NCBI GenBank assembly: GCA_033439685.1
Contig: JAUEDM010000001.1
Location: 6,758,001-6,822,000, forward strand
DNA length: 64,000 nucleotides
Source of the DNA: Apodospora peruviana
Lineage: Eukaryota; Ascomycota; Sordariomycetes; Sordariales; Lasiosphaeriaceae
Reading direction: 5' to 3'
The translations under genes were made by a program, and so were the position numbers. Below the pieces are notes generated by a model. It was not told the DNA's origin. It ran no database searches and saw nothing but the letters and a program-made list of their open reading frames with translations. This document shows, piece by piece, positions 56,902-64,000 of this stretch (positions within the stretch are counted from its first letter, which is position 1; each line of letters starts with the position of its first letter).

Positions 56902-58711
56902 GTTTTATTCCTCGTCAAGCGAAATGAGCGACACTGGAAGTTCCGTCTATCTGGCGTTTGGAGCGGTATTGAGGTGAACGAGACGGTCTTCAATGTCGCG
57001 CCATGGAGGTACCCGTGCGGGTGTGCGCCAGCCATGACCGCCGTGGCCCCACCGCTGTCGCTGGCAAGAAAAGTGGGGTTGTAAGGATCTGGGAAGTTGT
57101 TGATGCCTAGCTTCTTAGGTATCAACTTGTAAAACACATCACTCTGCCTTGCATTCCAGTTAGTGCTTAGTATAGGGACCAAACTACATGCCTCGGTGTT
57201 TGTAGATATCACCACGTGATTCGACGGGGTTATCAGTCTTTGGTATATACCAAGGTAGTGGTCCATACCTTCACTCATGCCTCAAAGCAATTGGAATGCG
57301 AGATACTCCGTACATCGCTTTGAGATAGCGCTACGGTACGAAGCAGCCCTGGCACTGGAAGTCGGGCTGCCATGTGTTCCAAAGAATTCATCAACACAAC
57401 AGCCTATTAAAACTCAACTGCTACACACATGCGCTTCACTCACTCAGAAAAGGGGCATGGACAGAACAACGAATTATTGTTTCTTGAGTCATACGAAAGG
57501 AAATAAAGTAATCCGGCGACGGATTTTTGTAAACCAAAAATGTCCCTTCGGGAGAGGTTTGTGTCTAACATGTCAAGTTCCAATAGATATCCGGTATCCT
57601 TCTTATGTTCCTTCCATTCCTTCCTTCCATCCATCCAACCAATGGGCCAAACGTTTGAGCCCAGAACAAGAAAAAAAAGTCCAAACTGACCGGTATCCGC
57701 TATGTAGCTGTAATGGTGGTATGGATAGAAGTGAAACTTTTTTTTTTTTTTAAAAAAAAAAAAAAGGCAAAGAAACGCGCTTGCTTGATAAACATTCGGA
57801 AAATAAGCCAAGCAAGCAAAAAGAGCAAAAAAAGAGCAGATCGCAATGTGTGGCCATTTCGTCATAAATTTTGGTTTTGTTCTTATTCTTTTTGGATCTC
57901 TCTCTTTTCTCTTCCATTCTTTCCTGCTCCCTCCCGGCGCGACCTGGCACGGCCTTCGGTAATGGTGGTGGTGGTGTGATCATAGGTGTCCAGACCCAGG
58001 TCCAATCCGTTCAAGCTCAAAAATAGTCCATGTCTGGTAGAAAGAAAGGTCCTCTCCAACAAACGAAAACTAAACAGTACGACCACATATAAAAAAGAAC
58101 GCAAAGCTAAACAAGTGGTAAGAATAAAAATAGGGGTATCCGTCGTGTGAATCATCCATGATGCAGCAATCTTCGTTTCCAGATTGATAGAGATAAAAAG
58201 AAAAAGTTGCCAGCCCTTCATTCTTTGCTCTCCCCTATTCCAAACACCCGCCCACCCTGCCTACCTGATAATAGAAAAAACAATCCCCTGGTGCTATGCT
58301 GCCGCTTGCTTTGTGCTGTGAGGCGAAGTGTATCTGGTATCGGGATGTTGAAAGTTGGCGAAAAAGGAGTCGCTGTGCTGTGCAGACCGAAGCAAGAAAA
58401 GAAGAAAACGAATGTAATCCCCGAGGAGCCGCCGTGCTGATGCAAGTCGCCACATGCGCAAAAGCAAAACCAACGCACCAAAATAAGCGCAGAGTAGAGT
58501 TTGTCCACTTTGAGAATCCCAAAAAGCATATATCCTCGCCGACCCCCAAGACTCCTCGCCGAAATTGATTCCATTTGTTCACAAAGCCGGTGACAGTAAT
58601 AGGAGTAGGGTGTGTGCACGTCATAACATCATGACATCTCTTCAAACAAAGGGAAACGGGGTATAGTTCTGATCCTCTTTTGCTTTTTTCCTTCCGATCT
58701 GCCCAAGCCCT
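56902..58711. other. Gene-free interval between LSM2 and HAP2
   Basis: It holds the LSM2 promoter and the HAP2 3' flank. It includes a perfect T14A14 homopolymer palindrome (57738-57765) and A/G-rich stretches. Open frames here overlap in several frames and lack motifs. Confidence 0.5.
57738..57765. repeat. Perfect T14A14 palindrome
   Basis: Fourteen T followed directly by fourteen A make a 28-bp self-complementary block. It lies about 970 bp downstream of the HAP2 stop codon. Such tracts exclude nucleosomes in fungi and could also form a hairpin; no role is shown. Confidence 0.8.
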
Positions 58712-59617
58712 TTAATCGTCGTCCCCATCATCCACCTCCTCTTCCGGGCTTTCTGTCACTGCCTTCTTCGCCTTTTTGCTCGGGGCATTCAAGGTGCCCT
58801 CCGACTTGCGCTTTGTTCCGCCAGATGCTGTCTTCGTGGTTACGGGTTCGGCGCTGGCCTGTTTGCTGTCACCACCCTCCGCCTTGTCTCGATCAATCTG
58901 GGCAACCTCCTCGGCTGTTAAAAACCGGCCGCCAGGCCCACGAGGACGCCGCATCGCGTGGTTGTGTCTCGACTCGTGGAGATACGGCTTACGGCCCTTA
59001 CTGGTCAGCCGTAGAGCCTCCTCTAGCCTCTGCCTAGCCACTCTCCTTTTGAGGATACGATGGAACTGCTTAGCGTTGACATACAGAGGCGACTCATCCT
59101 GGGTCCCAGATGCCATCTCGGGGGATTGCGGGGGCGGCATCTGCTGTGGGGGCGGGACTGCAGAGCGAGGTCCGTGATTGAGCATTGCTTGCGCATTTGC
59201 GACGCCGGGGCTGGTGACTTGGCTGAGCCGTCTTTGGTTTATCTGTTGCGGTGAGCGAGCCCCTCCCCTCGAGTCCTTTTTCGCACTCATCCTGGGTGAT
59301 TGCTGCAGATTTGGGTCTGACGGCATGTATGGGTACGATGAGCCGGATGCGGCTGCGGTCGCGGCCATGGCCGCGGCCTGAACATGGGGCACATGATACA
59401 TGTTCCCTTGGGGAACGCCATACTGTGCTGAATACATGCTGTGATTTTGAGTTGGTGACGGTTGGTGTTGCTGGGACGGGAGGATTGGCGATGTCTGAAC
59501 ACCGTGCTGGGGCGACGTGATGCTATTACCACCTGCCGATGTGGGATAGCCTGTCTGGATGTGAACCTGTGAGTGTGCACTTTGTGGTTGTTGCTGGTAT
59601 GATGCGTATTCCATCAT
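58712..59617 (-). CDS. HAP2: CCAAT-binding factor subunit HAP2/HapB (NF-YA)
   Basis: An uninterrupted 301-aa frame. Residues 1-170 are Gln/Ser/Pro-rich. The NF-YA core lies at 176-233: SPLYVNAKQFHRILKRRVAR (NF-YB/NF-YC contact helix), then the linker and the DNA-binding segment PYLHESRHNHAMRRPRGPGG with its conserved His/Arg residues. The tail is basic (KRKSEG, KKAKKA; a likely nuclear localisation signal) and then acidic (DDGDDD). With HAP3 and HAP5 it binds CCAAT boxes and controls respiration, nitrogen and iron/redox genes in ascomycetes; in Aspergillus the orthologue is HapB. It is somewhat shorter than some fungal HapB proteins. The gene has a very long gene-free 5' side. An additional 5' coding exon is possible but not needed. 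Confidence 0.94.
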   Translation of the reverse strand: MMEYASYQQQPQSAHSQVHIQTGYPTSAGGNSITSPQHGVQTSPILPSQQHQPSPTQNHSMYSAQYGVPQGNMYHVPHVQAAAMAATAAASGSSYPYMPSDPNLQQSPRMSAKKDSRGGARSPQQINQRRLSQVTSPGVANAQAMLNHGPRSAVPPPQQMPPPQSPEMASGTQDESPLYVNAKQFHRILKRRVARQRLEEALRLTSKGRKPYLHESRHNHAMRRPRGPGGRFLTAEEVAQIDRDKAEGGDSKQASAEPVTTKTASGGTKRKSEGTLNAPSKKAKKAVTESPEEEVDDGDDD

Positions 59618-62600
59618 CGTCGGCGACTTCTTGACGAGAATCCGTCACGAATCGCGTGTAAATCGCGGTATTCCGGTCGCGTAGTTGGTGCAAGTGAAGC
59701 TAGACTTTGACGAGGGCGAGTCGACTGCGGGGAAATGCTGACAAGAGATCGAGTTCCGTTGTACCGGTGCGAGTTACCACTCAGATCAAATCCAAAAATG
59801 GTCAGTGCTGTTTGATAAAGCCTCGAGTGCTGCCTCTGTTATTTGGGCTCGACGCGTGCGGGCAATACAAGTAACTTCGTACTTGTGGATTGGGCTGGAT
59901 GTGCACCCAATCTATTGGAGTGATGCGTTGGCACTCGATCAAGTGGTGACAGAGCTGCGCAATTGGTCGCACACGGCATATGCAAGCTGATGTAGTTGCG
60001 GGTCAAAAAGTTGGGTGGCTCGGTCCAAGGCCCTGCGGCGGATGGCGTGAATGAGCGAAGCCACGTGAGGGCAGCGAGTGTGTGTCGGGATTAAATAGGG
60101 CTCCCACGCTGTCGTGACAGGACGGTAAGGCAGTGGGTTGTTATTCCCCGAAGTCGAAAACTATTCACCGGGTAGCGCTGGTCTCGACGGATACAAGAGC
60201 GGAAGGGCTTTTCGACAAAACAAATCGAACAAGAAAACTCGTTCGCCAGAAAGGATTTGGCGTCGAGGCTATATTTCTCAGACCTATCCAACCCGAGGTG
60301 TTAGTCCATAGTTCCCAGGTATATAAAGCCAGAAGCTCGGATGAAGCGACGGGGGTGCTTGAGTGGTGGGCATGTTTCTTTTCTGGCGCCTTGGGCCAGT
60401 TTGATGCGCTGGCATGCATGACGGAATATGCACGAGCCAGGCCCACCATGTCAACCAACTCAGCGCTCCAACCCTACCAGCCTGCCTGGTCTAGGTGGCA
60501 GCGCCGAGGCGGGATCCAGAACGTTCAGAGACAAGAGGGGAAGAGAGACTTGTGCTAAGACATCCGAAGAGGCGACGGTCCAAGTAGCCATCTTGACTAT
60601 TCAGAATCAGGGATGCACAGCACCACGGAGCACCTGCACCGACAGTCTCAGATGGGCACAAGAAATAGCAGCAACACAAGAGTTCCACTGAACCGGAATA
60701 GGGCCTATATGCCGTTGATTTCCAACTCTCGCACAGAGGGCAATGCGGGGCTCGGGACAACCGTGTGCTCTGTCGCGGAAGGTCAAGGGGAAAGCACTGA
60801 AGCAGACCAAGCAAGTAACGTGGGCTGAAGTTCAGAAAACGTGACGACCGGTCTGTGGCGAAGTTCACTGCCTGCCTCTGGGATGCCTCTAGGCGACTCG
60901 CTTGATTACGTAGGGTGTGCGCCAAACACCTGAGGTATTTGGTATATTGCTGCTGCAGGTTGGGAGAACCGGGGGTGGCATTGCAAGAGGAGAAACAGAA
61001 GGAAAGGCAACGCAGACATACCGTTTCGGGCTTTCTAAAACCTGAAGTAAGAGGTGATGGTGAGCGGTTGCGTCCCGGCAGATGAAAAGCTGTTTATGTG
61101 TTCAAGCAGACTGCGGATTGGTTAGTGTTTCAGAAAGACAAAGGGGGGCAGTGAGGGCATTAAGAAAGGTAAGCGCATCGCCGGATATGCAGAGTGAAAG
61201 AATGTGCAGGCCGAAGCAATTTGGGAGCAATAATTCAACATAGGGAAGTGTGTGCGGGCGATGGCGATGGCGATGGGGAAGCGCGTCTTGTTTGATCTGA
61301 CAGTGGTGTGCAGATGCGGGAGAACCAGAGCAGCACGGTAAGGAGCGGGAAGGGAAGGAAAGGGAACCAGGCTGGGAACCGTCGGGACAGTAATAGAGGA
61401 TAGATGAGTGGAGGAGGGCATCCAAGCTACTTACACCAAGATATTCGCAGAACTCGCAGCTTCGCGGGCAGACGGCACTCTGCCTCGGTTGCGCGACTTG
61501 ACTTATCTGAAGCAACACCCAAAGCGATGGGATTCAGAAACGCGACTAGATCTGGCGGCCAGCGTCGTTGATTGAGCGCCGGCAAAGATCTAATTAATCG
61601 TCCTCCGCAGGTCGCGACTATCACGGGACCCAACTACGGCCAATGATGAAGCCGATGTTGGAGCTGGCGATGGTGATAGGTCTCCGAATTGATCGTGTTT
61701 CTCACTTGATGGTATCGCAGGCACGCGAGCTGATTTGCTGTCGGCGGCGAGCTTCTTGGATGCCTTTTGCGCTCGGCTTTTGACTGGCTGGAAATGGCGG
61801 GCTAAGGGGCCGTAAAATCGCACTTCAACTGGGCACAGGCGTTCCGTCTTTCTCCAATTTAGAGCAGCAACTATGCAAAAGCGTGTGAGTGGGTTGTCCC
61901 TTTTAAAGCGGAAAGCACACCCATGAGGCGGGGGAGGCACTTTGGGAATTATCTCGCTAGGACTCCGGAGCAAAGAACTGGCTGGTTGGCTGGCTGGTTG
62001 GCTGCCGTGGATCAACGGGCAGGGCTGCACCAAGTATGAAGTACACGTAACCCCGTACACTCGCTGAGGTCTGTCTCTCCGCCCGCCGGCCCAGCTGGCC
62101 CTTCCAACTTCCAGGCTTTAAACCTGCTGCCAAACGCGCATTCGCTCTTGGCAAGGACTGCGCACCAACTTGGTAGTGCAGTCCGCCAAAGACATGGAAT
62201 CCAGCCCGACTCACTGAAGCCGGACGTCCAACTGTGTGGCCATAACGGGGAGCATCGAGGATAATAAGCTAAAAGAGGCATCATACCTGTCTGTTCTGTG
62301 CAGGGCTGAGCTGCGCCTCGTGCAGTACGGGGATGGGTGGGAGCTGGAAGGGACCAGTCGCGGTAGCCGGTCTGTTTAATCCTGAAGATGGCCTATCACT
62401 TCCTTCAATTGCACGCGGCTGTTTCGGCGCACGCTGCAGGCTTTGCACTGCCGTCGGCAGCCACACCGCGGTCGGCCGTGGTGTTTTTAACTGGCACGCC
62501 TGGGTGCAAGTGGAAGCGGTGGCGGGTGAGTGGCTGGCCTTGCGCTGCGTTGCAGAGGCGAGGCCCAGACGCTGTCGCGCGTATGTGACTAAGCGACGCG

Positions 62601-63859
62601 GGTTGGAAGCAAGAAGAGGTGCGAAACGGCGTTGCTCGCTTTTGGTTTCAGTCGCTGCTGACGGGCGGTCCTAATTGGACTGCGGGCAAAAGCAGGTGTT
62701 GTTTATTTGCTGCTGGGGGCGGCCGTTGATTTGATGGTTTTTTTGGGCAGTCGGATTGGGTTTTGGCTCGTGGGAAGGTTTTACTGTGGAGTGGATGATT
62801 GGGTGATTGATTGGTTGTGCGATGGAAAAGAGGAGAGACGAGGGAGATTCGAAAGATGATTTGAGGGCGCGGCCAGACTTCTTTAACTTGGGAATCTGGT
62901 TGGATGAATCAGCTAGCGAGTGGGGCCCTTCCAAGGCAAGGCAGGACACAGCAAGCAGCCCAGTGTCGGTTCCAAAAGATGGCTGGTGTTGCCGTGCTGG
63001 ATGGAGGGAGGGGTCCGGTTCCGAGGAGAGGACGGGGGGGGTTTGCTGCAGGAATTTTCCAGCGGGGCCGCCACCACAGCGCTTCCAAATTCTTTGGAAA
63101 AGGCATGGAAGAAAAACTCGGCCACCATTTTCCTACAAAAAACATTCAAAAATCAAAATGCGCCAAAGTCTAATGATGTGCAAAGGCTTCAGTAGTTGGG
63201 TCTACCTGCCGCCACTCTCTCTGACACCTGCACCACTGTATCAAGCCATGTGATGAAAACCGGTGAAGGCGTGGAGTGGCCCCAATAGCGAAACCCGACT
63301 TTGTTAGCACGGCTGCTCCAAGCCCTTTCCCTCTTCTCTACTTATGATTTGTGGGTGATGTGACGCAACGAATGGGCGGGAAGTTAAGCGAGACGCTGGT
63401 GAGAAGCGGTGGAGAATGTTCTCTGCTGTCCTCGCCCAACAAGGCCCTAACAAACAAGGCTTGAATATTTGGCTTCGGGTACCGTAACTTGGCTCACGCC
63501 CGGCCGACCTTTTTTAATAAAAGGAACGCGCGCCTGCGGTGCTTTCCTACTGCCGCGCCCTCCCTTCATCACGACGCGCGAGATGAGCTGTTATAGCATG
63601 CGCCTTAAGACAATGAAGCCCTTTGGGTGCTAATGAGTCCGACCGGCACCGACGTCGACAACCGATTCTCGAAAACCCTGGAAGCGCAACAAAGAACACT
63701 TCTTGTTCAAAGGCTAACTGATGATCGACGCGCTCTCCTCTTGTCGTGCTCTCTCGAGTCTCCTGGTCGTGCCAGCTCCCGCTGCTGTGCTGTTCAGGGC
63801 ACCCCTATATTTAGACGGGAAGCAACGTCACCTGGAGAGAATCGGGCTCTCGCAAAGAC
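59618..63859. other. Gene-free interval, 4.2 kb, upstream of HAP2
   Basis: It probably holds the HAP2 promoter and leader and the promoter of whatever gene starts at 63860. It contains GGCTGGTT repeats (61979-62004) and several purine-rich tracts. Open frames of 130-156 codons (for example 60491-60925 and 61590-62060) lack motifs and overlap in opposite frames. Confidence 0.5.
61979..62004. repeat. Short tandem repeat of CTGGTTGG/CTGG units
   Basis: Alternating CTGGTTGG and CTGG units in a 26-bp run. It is directly visible in the HAP2 upstream interval; no function is assigned. Confidence 0.7.
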
Positions 63860-64000
63860 ATGGGTCTCGTCCTCACAGTCCCGACCCTCTGGGATGTATG
63901 TATCAAATACTCGGTGTTTGCCTCCCCACGCTGCACGTACCTTGGATACTCGAAGCTGCCTTGGTATATCGACAGCTCCTCGTCTGTCTACGCGCGAGAA
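63860..64000 (+). CDS. Start of an open frame running off the window (partial, unknown)
   Basis: From an ATG at 63860 the frame stays open for 47 codons to the last base. The start reads MGLVLTVPTLWDVCIKYSVF. The stretch before it (about 63640-63850) is C/T-rich, like other promoters here. I do not recognise a family, and 47 codons are too few to be sure; an intron donor (GTATGT) also follows the twelfth codon, so the true protein may differ after residue 12. Confidence 0.3.
   Translation, partial: MGLVLTVPTLWDVCIKYSVFASPRCTYLGYSKLPWYIDSSSSVYARE

Noticed and set aside
61590..62060. 156-codon minus frame with a QPASQPAS segment
   Set aside because: The repeat residues come from the GGCTGGTT microsatellite; no domain and no coding bias.

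Overview
This window is nuclear DNA of a filamentous ascomycete, most likely a sordariomycete. Genes are split by short introns of about 45-110 bp with GTAAGT/GTACGT-type donors, CTAAC/CTGAC-like branch points and CAG/TAG acceptors. Proteins typical of Pezizomycotina are present: a Zn2Cys6 regulator, a DUF3712 protein, a Rim15-type PAS/kinase/receiver protein and a fungal bZIP factor with its own C-terminal domain. There are no operons, CRISPR arrays, rRNA genes or recognisable tRNA genes. The splice models below were built by hand, and every complete multi-exon model closes in frame.

Layout. 1-5.5 kb: 3' end of glucosamine-fructose-6-phosphate aminotransferase (+), proteasome beta subunit Pre4 (-), an HCNGP/SAP30BP-like protein (+) and a single-pass DUF3712 protein (-). 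8.7-15.1 kb: a cytochrome b5/FMN L-lactate dehydrogenase-like enzyme without a mitochondrial presequence (-), a small Cys-rich orphan (+), and an unusual protein joining an alpha/beta-hydrolase to a von Willebrand A domain (-). 16.5-17.1 kb: a decayed repeat-containing gene. 20.7-26.7 kb: a Zn2Cys6 transcription factor (+) converging on a phosphate-type MFS transporter (-). 29.7-35.7 kb: a Rim15/Greatwall-type kinase (-). 41.8-42.9 kb: a membrane acyltransferase (-). 47.2-55.2 kb: bZIP factor, eIF3d and the interstrand cross-link nuclease Pso2/Snm1, all on +. 55.9-59.6 kb: LSm2 (-) and the CCAAT-box subunit HAP2/NF-YA (-). An ORF starts near 63.86 kb and runs off the window.

The genes do not form one pathway. 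Several are nutrient or growth regulators (Rim15, HAP2, bZIP, Zn2Cys6), and most of these have very long gene-free upstream regions (3.6-6.1 kb). Housekeeping genes (Pre4, eIF3d, LSm2, Pso2) are tightly packed. The gene-free DNA carries a recurring palindrome-like word (TACCTAGGTA and variants), short tandem repeats and homopolymer palindromes. No mobile element was recognised. The observations most worth following are the hydrolase-vWA fusion, the bZIP gene whose 451-bp intron would give a truncated isoform if retained, the degenerate PEGAKGL repeat gene, and two PCNA-interaction-like motifs at the N terminus of Pso2.
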